A stretch of 64,000 bases of DNA. It comes from Erythrobacter sp. (GTDB taxonomy: Bacteria; Pseudomonadota; Alphaproteobacteria; Sphingomonadales; Sphingomonadaceae). The position numbers were made by a program, and so were the translations under genes. Numbering within the stretch: the stretch's first letter is position 1; each line of letters begins with the position of its first letter. Location: positions 215,763 to 279,762 of the forward strand of contig JAILWQ010000004.1 of NCBI GenBank assembly GCA_025698865.1. Direction: 5' to 3'. This document shows positions 51,835-61,123 of the stretch, one piece after another. Under the pieces are notes generated by a model. The model did no database searches. It worked only from the letters and a program-made list of their open reading frames with translations, and had not been told where the DNA came from.

Positions 51835-53771
51835 CGCAACATCGCTTTCAGTATCACGTCGCCTTCCGGAAGCGGCACGGTATACTCCGGGTCGGTCGGG
51901 CAGGTGCTCACACAAATTACTTCGGGGAAGTGGTTGGCGTTGATCCACTGGGCTGCTTTGTCCACCGCGCGCTCCGTGATCGGATTTCCGTCGGGCAAGT
52001 TGCCGGGGCAGGCAATCGCGTTTGCGAAAGCCATGGTCCTGCCGCCTTCCCTGATCAGACCGACCGGGGTACAGCCATCGTAGAACGCGGTGACACCGCC
52101 ATACCCTTGGGGATAGCCGAAATTGGTGCTGCCGTCATAGTCGATCCAGAGGCGTGTCGGGTCGGCCAGCACGCGGTCGCCGATGCGGGTGACGAAATAG
52201 CGACGCACTGTCGGATTGCCGAAATTGTCGGTCGGCCGGGGTGGCGCGATCTGCACCATGCGCTGATCGACCTGCACTGCCAAAGCGCGCGCGCTTTCGA
52301 CTGTCGTCCCGCCATAGCTTGCCGCGCCCAGCACATTCGCGCCTTCGACCGCTTCAGCCAGCCTGCCATCGACGATCCGCATCAGTGGCAGCGTCATCTG
52401 CACCACGCGCGTGTCGAGGGAAGGAGGATCGCCTTCCACCAGACGCCCGGCGAGATAGCCAGTACGGCTCGCCAGCAGCAACACCTCGTCTCCCGGTTCG
52501 GGCGTGATGACGGGGGAGCGGCTCTTGCCCTCCAGCGGCGGCATCCGCACGATCAGCAGGTCGCCGGTCTGATTACCGCCTCGCCAGCCTTCGCGCACGC
52601 GGTACAGGTAATCGAGCGAGAGGCCATCGCCGCGATCGACGGGGCGGATGCCTTCGAGCACCGCGCGCACGACGATGGGCGCGATGGCGAAGTTCTCGGC
52701 AAGACCGCGCGCCTCTGTGCCGGGCTCGGGCACCAGCCCCGCCTGCTGCGCCTGTGCGTAGTGCCACGTGGTCATTCCGGCGAAAGCGAGAGCGCGTGGA
52801 TCGACGGGCTTCTCCACGCCGGGCAGGCCCTCGCCGCCGAACCCGATCGCCCTCAACGCCAGTCCGGCGCGCTGTTCGGCAGGCATCGCTGCCGCCTTCC
52901 CGGCAAGCTCAGCCGCCCAGGGATGCGGCGCGATCGCCTCGGCATCAACGGCAAGTTCCGGGTAAAGCGCGGCAGGCACGAGCGTCGCCCGCTCTCTGCC
53001 GATCCTCACCGTCATGCGGGTTTCCACCGGATCGGCGCGGTAGCTGACTTCGCCGCCGAGCTTCGCCAATTCGTCGCCCAGTGTCCGGACACGACAGGGC
53101 TCGCTTATCCGATCGTATGAGCCACCCGTGCGCACTTCCCCGTCGCGGTCGGTGAACCAGCCATTGGCCGCAAAATCGCAATTTTCCGCATCGACTTTGT
53201 ATTCTGGCCCAAAGGTGACGCGGGTTAGCTCCTCACCGCGATAGGGCCTGCCGCGCCTGTCCGCGAGCAACCATTCCCCGCGCACGAAATCGTCGCGCGG
53301 GATAGTCGCAGCCACGTCGACCTTGGCGAACACCCATGTCTCGCCGCCGCGTTCGATCCGGATGGTGTCGTCATCGACCGCCACGATGCGCACTTCGCCT
53401 GCATCGAAAGGGGCGAGCCGCGCCTGCGGATGGCAACGCTCCGCAAGGAGTGTGTAATCGTCCAGCGCGTATCGCCCGTCGCCCAGGTCGCGCAGCTGGC
53501 CCTGTGTCAGTTCGCAGCCGCTGCCAAAGGAGAACATCGGGCTCCAGATGGTGAGCCGGTCTTTCGGCGAGACACCCGGGCCGGACACCGGCCGCCATTC
53601 GCCATAAAGCGCCTTCACCGCATCGGTCATGGGTGCGAGTGCCTCCTGTCCGGATGGAGGTGGCGCAGGAGGCAAAGGCATATTTGCCGGTTCGCGCGAA
53701 GGGGCGGAAGTCGCGCAACCGATCAGTAACAGTGGCGCTGAGAACACAAGCAAAGCAATTTTATACCTCAT
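51831..53771 (-). CDS. Large hypothetical lipoprotein, operon gene D
   Basis: 646 residues from the ATG at 53771 with AAGGA eight bases upstream; an ATG six bases earlier has no proper spacing. Lipobox LLIGC (Cys19). The first 250 residues have META-like beta patterns (LYGEWRPVSG, FSFGSGCELTQG, GEWLLADRRG); the rest is unassigned, with a C-terminal WINANHFPEVICVSTCP. The start overlaps the previous gene by 11 bases. Confidence 0.7.
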   Translation of the reverse strand: MRYKIALLVFSAPLLLIGCATSAPSREPANMPLPPAPPPSGQEALAPMTDAVKALYGEWRPVSGPGVSPKDRLTIWSPMFSFGSGCELTQGQLRDLGDGRYALDDYTLLAERCHPQARLAPFDAGEVRIVAVDDDTIRIERGGETWVFAKVDVAATIPRDDFVRGEWLLADRRGRPYRGEELTRVTFGPEYKVDAENCDFAANGWFTDRDGEVRTGGSYDRISEPCRVRTLGDELAKLGGEVSYRADPVETRMTVRIGRERATLVPAALYPELAVDAEAIAPHPWAAELAGKAAAMPAEQRAGLALRAIGFGGEGLPGVEKPVDPRALAFAGMTTWHYAQAQQAGLVPEPGTEARGLAENFAIAPIVVRAVLEGIRPVDRGDGLSLDYLYRVREGWRGGNQTGDLLIVRMPPLEGKSRSPVITPEPGDEVLLLASRTGYLAGRLVEGDPPSLDTRVVQMTLPLMRIVDGRLAEAVEGANVLGAASYGGTTVESARALAVQVDQRMVQIAPPRPTDNFGNPTVRRYFVTRIGDRVLADPTRLWIDYDGSTNFGYPQGYGGVTAFYDGCTPVGLIREGGRTMAFANAIACPGNLPDGNPITERAVDKAAQWINANHFPEVICVSTCPTDPEYTVPLPEGDVILKAMLR

Positions 53772-54486
53772 CGGCATATTCCTTGCAGAGCTCCTCCGCC
53801 CCGGGTGGTCTGGGAGCCGGTGGAGGGGGTGGCGCCGCCGGTCGCAACTGTTCCGGACCAGGCAGCGGAGCGGGCGGTGGCGGAATGATCGAGCTGTCGG
53901 GGCGATAGCCGGGCGGTTGCACGAATTCCGGCGGCGGCGGCGGAAACATCAGCGCGCATTCTTGGCTTGCCTGGCGCATCGTCACACTGGCGAGGGTCTG
54001 CAACACCGCGTCGCAATCATCGTCGGAATAGCAAGTGCCCCAGAAGATCGGCTCTTCCTCTTCCCGCCAGATCGCCACTGCCGCACTTTCCGTTCCGCCA
54101 TAATGGTTAGTGATGAGATAGCGCCTGCCGCCATCGTCCAGCATCTTGCGAAAGGCGGGCCTGCCGTTGATGGTGATGGGCTCGCCCCACTCGTCGTCCC
54201 ACATTGCCTTGCCAAAATGATCGAGGACGTAATCGAAACGCAGGGTGCCTGATCGCCAGACCGCATGCACGCTATCGTCACCCAAAGGGCATTCGCTGGC
54301 ACGGTTGGGGCAGGTTTCCGTGTCGCCCTCGAACTCCAGACCGACCGGGAAAAAGAAGCTCATTGCGCCAAGGGAAATGCCTGAGGACGGTGTGATTTCC
54401 GGCTCTGGAACGACAATGTCGCTCGGCTCGCCGCATGCGGTCAGGACAGCACACAACACGATCGAGACCCCCGTTGTTCGTCTCAC
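53761..54486 (-). CDS. Proline-rich hypothetical lipoprotein, operon gene C
   Basis: 241 residues. Lipobox VLTAC (Cys18). A central globular part with cysteines (ETCPNRASECPLG, TCYSDDDCD) and a C-terminal proline-rich tail (about 178-225, PPPPPEF to PPGAEE) that could span the cell wall or act as a linker. Overlaps the preceding gene by four bases. Confidence 0.7.
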   Translation of the reverse strand: MRRTTGVSIVLCAVLTACGEPSDIVVPEPEITPSSGISLGAMSFFFPVGLEFEGDTETCPNRASECPLGDDSVHAVWRSGTLRFDYVLDHFGKAMWDDEWGEPITINGRPAFRKMLDDGGRRYLITNHYGGTESAAVAIWREEEEPIFWGTCYSDDDCDAVLQTLASVTMRQASQECALMFPPPPPEFVQPPGYRPDSSIIPPPPAPLPGPEQLRPAAPPPPPAPRPPGAEELCKEYADEV

Positions 54487-55694
54487 GGCAGCGTTCCTTG
54501 CCGGTTGCCCGCGCCGCCGTTGAGCAGCCAGATATCGCGCTCGATCCTCTGCATGGTGGCGAATGTGTCTGCTTCGTCTGTGCCGTTCACTTGTGGCAGC
54601 CGATCGAGCTCACGGTCGAGCGGGGCGATACGCGACACGAAGGGCTGGCCGGCCAGGGCGTGCGGATCGCCCGCCACTTCGAGGGCAATGAGGCGCGGCG
54701 TGCCTGTCGCCTGCTGCACATCGCGCACCGAGCGGGTGAAGGCTTGCGCGACCTCATAGCCGAGCCCGGTGCCGTAGCGCTGCAGCGGAGAAAGCTTTGC
54801 GCGCAGGAATTCCGCTGTGCCGTGATGCGGATCGCCGATCCGGCCTTGCTGGCTTTGAGCGAAATAATTCGCTGTTTTTGCGAGCCACGGCGAGGTCTGT
54901 TCATGCGGTGATGGGCGCACCTCTTCGATGAATTCGCCGCGGGCATAATAGGCCGCGCGAATCGTCGCCCCTGCGGCGCGCAGATCACGTTCGACACGCG
55001 CCGGATCGCTCCCCGGTGCAAGGTAGAGCACGTCCTGCGCCTCCTGCGGCGCGGCGGCGGCCATGCGGACTGACCAGAGCCAGAAATCGTCTTCCGACAA
55101 GGTCACCGGCACATAACCGAAGGCGGCGTGGTTGGGCGCGCTGGTCTTGCCATCGCTCAGCGTGAGCCTGTTGAGCACCCGGCCCTCCGCATCGCGCAGG
55201 ACGACGTAGAAGCGCCCGGTTTCGGCCATGAGTGCAGGCGGGCTGCAACTTGTCAGGCCTATTGGCGGTGGAGGAGAATCCGCGGCTGCGCGCGGAAACA
55301 AGAGCGTCGGCCGTTCCTCAAGATAGCTGAACGGCGTGACCTGCCCGGTTTCGCTGGTAAAATGCTGCAGGGGGGCGGTGAAAATCCGCTCCTTGTCGGG
55401 CGAAAAGGTCAGCGGGCTTCCGAACACGGTGAAGCGATCGGCGCTGTTGCCCTTGAAGCGGGCGATCGTGCGCAGGGTAATGATGCCAGTGGGCCGCGCA
55501 TCCATCGCCCGCGTTCCGTCATCCTCCACCAGCACCAGATCGGCATAGGTCGCGGCGGCCAGCATCGCTTTCGCGAAATACTGGCCACTGGCATAGCCGA
55601 CCTCTTCAGGGCGCTGCGCGTAGACGCACGCGAGCGCCGCTTGCGGAAGCGCCAGAGCGGCAAGCGCGACGGTCGCCAGAACTGGGCGTATCAT
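54483..55694 (-). CDS. Hypothetical secreted protein, operon gene B
   Basis: 403 residues with a cleavable signal peptide (ALPQAALA, about 1-22) and Cys23 right after. TxxxDLVLVEDDG and later ERTLLFPRA-like segments are beta-rich; no family named. The ATG overlaps the preceding stop in the corrected frame (see gene A), which is how I judged the frameshift. Confidence 0.7.
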   Translation of the reverse strand: MIRPVLATVALAALALPQAALACVYAQRPEEVGYASGQYFAKAMLAAATYADLVLVEDDGTRAMDARPTGIITLRTIARFKGNSADRFTVFGSPLTFSPDKERIFTAPLQHFTSETGQVTPFSYLEERPTLLFPRAAADSPPPPIGLTSCSPPALMAETGRFYVVLRDAEGRVLNRLTLSDGKTSAPNHAAFGYVPVTLSEDDFWLWSVRMAAAAPQEAQDVLYLAPGSDPARVERDLRAAGATIRAAYYARGEFIEEVRPSPHEQTSPWLAKTANYFAQSQQGRIGDPHHGTAEFLRAKLSPLQRYGTGLGYEVAQAFTRSVRDVQQATGTPRLIALEVAGDPHALAGQPFVSRIAPLDRELDRLPQVNGTDEADTFATMQRIERDIWLLNGGAGNRQGTLP

Positions 55695-57420
55695 TGTGTT
55701 TCTCCTGATTCTTCGACGCCCAATGCGCGCTGGATAGGCGCGATCCTCTCCCGCAATTCATCGAGCGCGATTGGTTCAGGATAATTCGTGACCGGATGCA
55801 CCATGCCCTCTGCATCGATCCGCGACGGCGTCATCCACGGCACGTTGATGTACCACTTACCTTCGGTACGCGCCGCACCTTCGCCCCCCTGAGTGTAAGC
55901 GGAATCGCGATGCGGACCAGCGCGGGGAAGCGCAGCTTGTCCTCAACTGCCGCCTGCGACAGTGCAGCGATATCCGCCGGGCGGACGTCGACCGTTCCGC
56001 CAAGCGGCTCGACAGCGACTTGCGCTTCGATCCCGGCATCCTCAAACTGCGCGGCGATGTCGGCGCGCGCCTCTTCCAGCGCATCGGCACCCTGCGGCAC
56101 GACTTGCGACGTTACGAAATCGCGCAGCTTCGCAGGCACCAGTGCCTCTTTCATCACGGCATCGGTGTGGAAGATGTGTGCAGTGCCCTGACCCTCATCG
56201 ATCCAGATCGCCGCGACCACGTCACCGCGCTCTGCCAGCAAATCGGATCGCCACGCCTGCAGATCGGCAAGCCGCGCCATATCGGCCTCGTAATCCGCCT
56301 GTGCCGCAGCCTTGCTGCCCAGTTCCACCTGCCTGCGCGCAACCCCTTCCTCGCGCTGCTGCCGGTCCCACACATCGCGCGGGACAATGCCGCGCACCAC
56401 GCGATAAGGGCCGGGGCAGCCCTCGTTTCCGACGATGTTCGTTGGCGGTGCGACCTCGCCGGGTTGCAGGCCCATCAACACCACATCGCTGTCAGCATAG
56501 ACCTTCGCGCCCGAAAAGCGGTTCATCACCGCCACCCGGTCGGGGTCGGTCAGGTCGAGTGCCTCATGCTGTTCCCAGACAGCGATTTTCGGTTCTTCGC
56601 CTTCGGGATAGAGCCACAAGCACCTATCACGAAGCGCAAGGCGCGCGGGCACATCGGGCACGCCGACAAGGGTGCTGATACCGCCATCGGTGCGATTGGC
56701 GAATTGCGGGAAGCTCTTCACCCGCGTGTCACCTGCAGGAATGGGCGGTGCGGGAAGCGGAAAGGGCGCAGGTTCCTTGAAAACGACGTAATCGGGCAGG
56801 TCGAACTCGCCGCGCGCGGCAGCCTCACGGATCGGGTCGGCGCTTTGCCCAAGAGCGATGTCTACCGTGCCCTTGATGATGTCGGACCCGGCGGTGAACC
56901 AGTTGATCCCCATCTGTTGAAGGATCGCGACAATGCGATCCTGCGTCGCGCGCAATTCCATCAGCGTCGGACCAGGCCGCTCCACGGGAATGTAGATCGG
57001 ATCGCTGGTGTATCTCGCCAGCGTAGCCGCCGCATCGCGGGTGAACGCCACCGCCACGCCATAAACCGGCTGATGCTGGATCCAAAGGCCGGCGAAGGTG
57101 GCCGGCTCCTTTTCGTGCAACAACACCTGCAACGACCCCGGATCGGCATCGGGTGCGGTTGCGGGGCGCGGTCCCGGCTCGGTCCGCGGGCCGATCGCTC
57201 CGCGATTCTGGATTTCCATGCGCCGCTCGGCCTCTTCCACGCTCACGCATTGGCTGCGTGCATACCAGGCGTTCTCGGAGAATTGGCCCTTGTAATTCTC
57301 GATCTCCTCGATCTCTTCCGCCGTCAGGTTCGGGCAGGTTTCGGAAATTGGTTTTTCGTCCTGACCAATGGCGGGCCCGCCCAGAGCGATCGCCGCCAGC
57401 GGGAAAATTATGCGCTTCAT
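55691..57420 (-). pseudogene. Secreted protein, operon gene A, frameshifted near its end
   Basis: The frame from 57420 (signal peptide ending GPAIGQ) runs to a premature stop at 55831 (529 residues, ending KVSGTSTCRG). A different frame continues with good coding character from the six-G run at 55884-55889: GGEGAARTEGKWYINVPW, then MTPSRIDAEGMVHPVTNYPEP, to a stop overlapping gene B's ATG (ATGA). One added G would join them into about 576 residues. It could be a genuine mutation, phase variation or a sequencing error. No domain is recognised. Confidence 0.72.
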
Positions 57421-57857
57421 TCCGGTATCGGCTCCATATTATGCAGCCGCATCACATCGCGTTTTGGGCAGGCTGCAGGGATCGTAACTCCATAGAAACG
57501 CTCGATATCGCGAACCGGCCATCCTCGCCCGTCTTCACGCAGTGTTGCCGCGCCTCCGCTAATGCGCTCACCGAAGCGAATGGTGTTGCCGGTTTCCTCG
57601 CCTTCGATGACGAGGCAGGTCACTTCGTGCGTGTCAGGCAAGGCACCCTCTTCGGCCAGTACCTGCAGCGCAGCAAGTCGACGACCGCCGGCCTCGACCT
57701 CGAACTTGCCGCGCTTTCCTTTGCGCACGACCAGGTTCTGCAGCAGGCCGCGCGCGGCAATGTCTGCCCGCAGCTGGAGGTCGGCCAGCACGTCGCTCGA
57801 CATGCGAACGTTGCGCGGGCTCGCAGCGAGCTTCTTCAAGGGAATCGACTGGATCAT
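57417..57857 (-). pseudogene. ParB N-terminus fused to a foreign tail
   Basis: 146 codons. Residues 1-88 are the N-terminal domain of a plasmid ParB/Spo0J-type protein (MIQSIPLKKLAASPRNVRMS, ADIAARGLLQNLVV, EVEAGGRRLAAL). After about residue 88 the similarity ends and an unrelated tail (GNTIRFGERISGGAATLRE, DIERFYGVTIPAACPKRD) follows, with its stop overlapping gene A (ATGA). The HTH and C-terminal parts of ParB are missing, so partition is lost. The junction is near 57593. Confidence 0.72.
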
Positions 57858-58235
57858 GGGTTTTCTCCTGATGGAATGAAGGCGCAGGTGAGGATCACGA
57901 GGCCCACAAGCCCAAAGGGCTCCCTCCACTCTCTTCAATGGCTGTGGCGAACATCTATACGACAGAGATGGGGCGATCAGGGATCGGCTAAGTTCCGTCC
58001 ATGAGGGCAGTTGTTCTCAATGCGCGAACCCATTCGCAGGCCCGTCATCAGCGGGCACAGGCAGATCAGTCGCCCGGACTTGAGGAAGGACGTGATCAGG
58101 CTCCGGCGTACGCGACACGGGAGCTTATCGGTTCATTCAGACACACGGAGGGGAGGAGAGAAGGGGAAACTTGAGCGCAATCGGAGGCAGCGCTCAGATT
58201 CATCCGGACCCTGACCTCTTCAGCGGAGCCTATGC
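57858..58235. other. Intergenic region upstream of parB
   Basis: 378 bases between the ParB start and the toxin stop. No coding frame of note and no clear operator. Confidence 0.5.
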
Positions 58236-58595
58236 CTATCCGCTGCTAAGCAAGCGCTCTTCGAGAAGCGTCCGAAAATCCCGACGCGCATCAGCGATTA
58301 CGAACACGGTCACCTGACCGGGTGCTGGCTCGGGCTGATACCCGTAGATGATGCGGAACGGAAAGCGCGACAATTGCCGAAAGTCGGTGATCCCGAGAGC
58401 CTCAAGTTCCGGTGGAACCGGTCCTTTCTCAGGATTGTTCACAAGGGATTCGATAGACGCGACAAGGTCATCCAGCAGTGCGTCCGCACCATCGTCGCCA
58501 TCCGGCCCGCGCTGCGTCAGGCGGCGCTGCCAGATACCCGCGAGATCGCGCTCCGCACCGGAGGTGATCTCGATCGCTACGGCGGCCGTCATCAT
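58236..58595 (-). CDS. RelE/ParE-family toxin
   Basis: 119 residues. Pattern of ParE/RelE toxins: ERDLAGIWQRRLTQRG, SLVNNPEKGPVPPEL, FRQLSRFPFRIIYGYQPE, VTVFVIADARRDFRTLLEERL. These toxins block gyrase or cut mRNA. The start lies directly after the antitoxin stop (TGAATG). Probably an addiction module of the element. Confidence 0.88.
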   Translation of the reverse strand: MMTAAVAIEITSGAERDLAGIWQRRLTQRGPDGDDGADALLDDLVASIESLVNNPEKGPVPPELEALGITDFRQLSRFPFRIIYGYQPEPAPGQVTVFVIADARRDFRTLLEERLLSSG

Positions 58596-58865
58596 TCAGT
58601 TTGACTTACCCCGTACGCGATCCGCAAGGCCTGCCACCGGGCGGGTCCGACCGGCGGCAACATCGGCCTGTCCGAGCGCCAGAAGTTTTAGCAGAGCGAG
58701 CGTTTCCTGTGCGCGCTCGTAGCTGGCGACATCCTGCAGAACTGCCTTGGCTTCGCCATTCTGCGTGATGACCATTGGCCCGGCGCCATCTCCGATCTCC
58801 CGGATAATTTCTGCACTGTGGGCCTTCAGATAGCTGATCGGTTTGATGCGCTGGTCCAGTTTCAT
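58596..58865 (-). CDS. Phd/YefM-family antitoxin
   Basis: 89 residues from the ATG with AAGG upstream. PISYLKAHSAEIIREIGD and VITQNGEAKAVLQDVASYE are the Phd/YefM DNA-binding core; the Arg/Ala-rich C-terminus would wrap the toxin. It precedes the toxin and would repress their shared promoter. Confidence 0.9.
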   Translation of the reverse strand: MKLDQRIKPISYLKAHSAEIIREIGDGAGPMVITQNGEAKAVLQDVASYERAQETLALLKLLALGQADVAAGRTRPVAGLADRVRGKSN

Positions 58866-58924
58866 AGAACACCTTAGGACTGAATTTGGTCTCCATATAG
58901 ACCCGATTTGGGCAAATGAGAAGT

Positions 58925-60650
58925 TCAAGACTTGATTGCGATGCTTTGGAGGGTCTCGCTTGCTCTCGGCGTCGGGACAAACAGCCGCGTGCGGTAGCGA
59001 ATGATCTCGGTGAAGCAGCCCTTGTTCTTGTACCAATCGAGGCGATCCGGCGAGAATCCGGTCAGTTCAAGGCGCTGTTCGCCGCCGACCAGCGATCGCT
59101 TCACGGTGAGTGGATCGTGGCTCGCAAGGCCCAGCGGTTTGCCGCTGGCGAGGACGAGGTCGCCGATCTGATCTGCCGATGGTCCGACAACGCCGGAGAG
59201 GCCAAAGGTTTGGGCGATTGAGGCAAGGTCGACATCGAGCACTTCGCGGCCGATGATCGACTGGCCGTCGTCGGCAACGAGCCGGGTGACCCGAACATGA
59301 TCGCCGGGCAGCCGCTTCCAGACCGGCAGCAGCAGCCCGGTGGCAAGATGGACGCGCTCGGTCACCGGTGACTTGGCCGCCTCTGCTTCCTCGGCCCGCC
59401 AGGTGCTCGTGAACGCGGTGACGCCAATTTCCTCCCAGTGGCTCTCACCGAGTGCTTCAAGTGTCCAGTTCGCGGACTTGAGCGGGCGCAGCAGGCGGCG
59501 GCGTTCGATCACGGCCCCGTCGTCAGCAATGAGGCGTCGGGCCGGAACCGACAGTGCGACCATGCCAGAGCGCGCATTGCGCATCCGAGAAGACCAGGAT
59601 GCGCTTGGTCCCTTCCATGAAGTTTTGGGCTTCGGCGACATTGGCGCTGGGGCTACGCCGTTCGAGGCGCTGCTCACCATCGCGGCCGAGGACAAGCCTG
59701 CGGGTCCGGCCCGTGACTTCGGCCACGGCGTCGGTTCCGAAATGTTCGATAATCGCATCGAGCGCAGTGGCGATGGGCGGCAGTGCGCAAAGCTGTTCGA
59801 TCAGCGCATCGCGCGCAGCAATGGCGCGCGGGCAGAAAACGGGATTACCCTCTCCGTCGCTCATCGCCTCGGAGCGAAGATTGCCGTCCTCGTCGGCGAA
59901 GACCTGCATCAATCGTATCGGGAAGCTCTTCGTAAGGTAGTCGATGACGTATTCACGCGGGGACAGATCGATATCGAGAGCTTCGCGTTCTTCCACGGTA
60001 AGGTCGGCAAGGCGCTCGCCAGCGAGCCAGCGATCCATGATGACCGCGGCGATCTGCCGTCCTTTGCCCGCTCCGGTTCCGTCGCCAAGGAAGAAGCCTT
60101 GGCGGTAGGAGTGTCCGTCCTCGGAGAGTTCCAGCGAGGTGCCTTCCTGGCTCACCTTGAACTGACCCGGAAGATCGCACGCAAATGCCTGGGCAGCGTA
60201 GACCAGTGTCTCGCATTGCGCTTCGGACAGCAGGCCATCGGCCTGCCAAAATGCGGGAAGGCGCGGGCAAACATCGGGCTGCGGTGCCGCGACCGAACCC
60301 ATGGCGACCGATTCCACGAGCGGGGTGGGATGGACCGGAGCATATTCGAAGGCGATGCGGCTCGGCCGGTAAGGCAGGTAGATGCCTGCCTGTTCGGGCA
60401 CAGGCGCGGGGTCGGCGAGGACCGAATAGGCAAGGTCGATCGCATTCGCTGTGGCTGCTGGTGTCGCGGCGAACGGCGCCACCGGCCGCACCGGCACGCT
60501 TTGGGCCGAAGTCTTGCCAACGAGGCGCACTGGCTTGCCGAGCGGCAGGCGATGGATGTTGGCGGAGGTCTGTACGCGTGGCGGAAGCGCAGTGATAAGC
60601 TCGTGGAGCGAGATGAGGTCGGCAGTAAGGATGGTTCTCACTAGCGCCAT
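58925..60650 (-). pseudogene. Strawberry-notch helicase/methylase, internally deleted
   Basis: Two frames are the remains of one large SNF2/strawberry-notch protein (family members exceed 1,200 residues). Fragment 1 (59523-60650) has YLPYRPSRIAFEYAP, YRQGFFLGDGTGAGKGRQIA (Walker A), then jumps from MDRWLAGERL to LSPREYVIDYLTKSFP, skipping the helicase core, and ends after KRILVFSDA. Fragment 2 (58925-59758) gives the C-terminus (LLLPVWKRLPGDHVRVTRLV). The N-terminal methylase domain is also missing at 60650. At least two deletions and a 5' truncation are needed. Confidence 0.78.
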
Positions 60651-60721
60651 TGATTCCTTGCACAGGGGCGTTGAAGCATCTTCCTTCGGTCAATCTGCTT
60701 CAAGCGAAAGAGCACAAAAAC

Positions 60722-60765
60722 ATGACATATCATTTCTATTTGCGGAATTTCGCATGATATGTCAT
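60722..60765 (+). promoter_or_regulatory. Inverted-repeat operator of hipBA
   Basis: ATGACATATCAT (60722-60733) and ATGATATGTCAT (60754-60765) are exact complements with 20 bases between, ending 10 bases before hipB. Each half is itself a near-palindrome. It is the likely autoregulatory site for the HipB-like repressor. Confidence 0.7.
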
Positions 60766-60775
60766 ATGTCGAGCC

Positions 60776-61117
60776 ATGCCGCGTTCGTCCCGAGCAGCTA
60801 GCGGACTACCGCCCCAGAGCCAACGTGCAATTGCACGGCTGGGCAAGGATATCGCCCTTGCTCGCCGCCGGAGAAAACTTCCTCAGCGTTTGATGGCCGA
60901 GCGCATGATCGTCTCGGTTCAAACGCTGCAACGCCTCGAAGCGGGGGATCCTACCGTGGGCCTCGCGGTTCTGGCGAGCGCCCTGCATGTCCTTGGGATG
61001 ACACAGCGCCTTGCCGAGCTGGTAACCCCAGACAGTGACCGGGCCGGCATAAGCGAGGATCTGTCCCGCCTGCCCCAAAAGACCCACGCTGTCAGCGACG
61101 ATGATCTGGATTTCTAG
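60776..61117 (+). CDS. hipB: HTH antitoxin (HipB-like)
   Basis: 113 residues. A Xre-type helix-turn-helix (IALARRRRKLPQRLMAERM, SVQTLQRLEAGDPTVGLAVL) with a basic N-terminus and an acidic tail (SDDDLDF). It lies seven bases before the HipA-like gene and should bind HipA and the operator upstream. Confidence 0.85.
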   Translation: MPRSSRAASGLPPQSQRAIARLGKDIALARRRRKLPQRLMAERMIVSVQTLQRLEAGDPTVGLAVLASALHVLGMTQRLAELVTPDSDRAGISEDLSRLPQKTHAVSDDDLDF

Positions 61118-61123
61118 CAAGCC

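Noticed and set aside
51930..53120. 396-codon plus-strand frame
   Set aside because: Antisense to lipoprotein gene D, which has a lipobox and ATGA overlaps with neighbours.
56020..57495. 491-codon plus-strand frame
   Set aside because: Antisense to gene A of the lipoprotein operon; no domain is visible.
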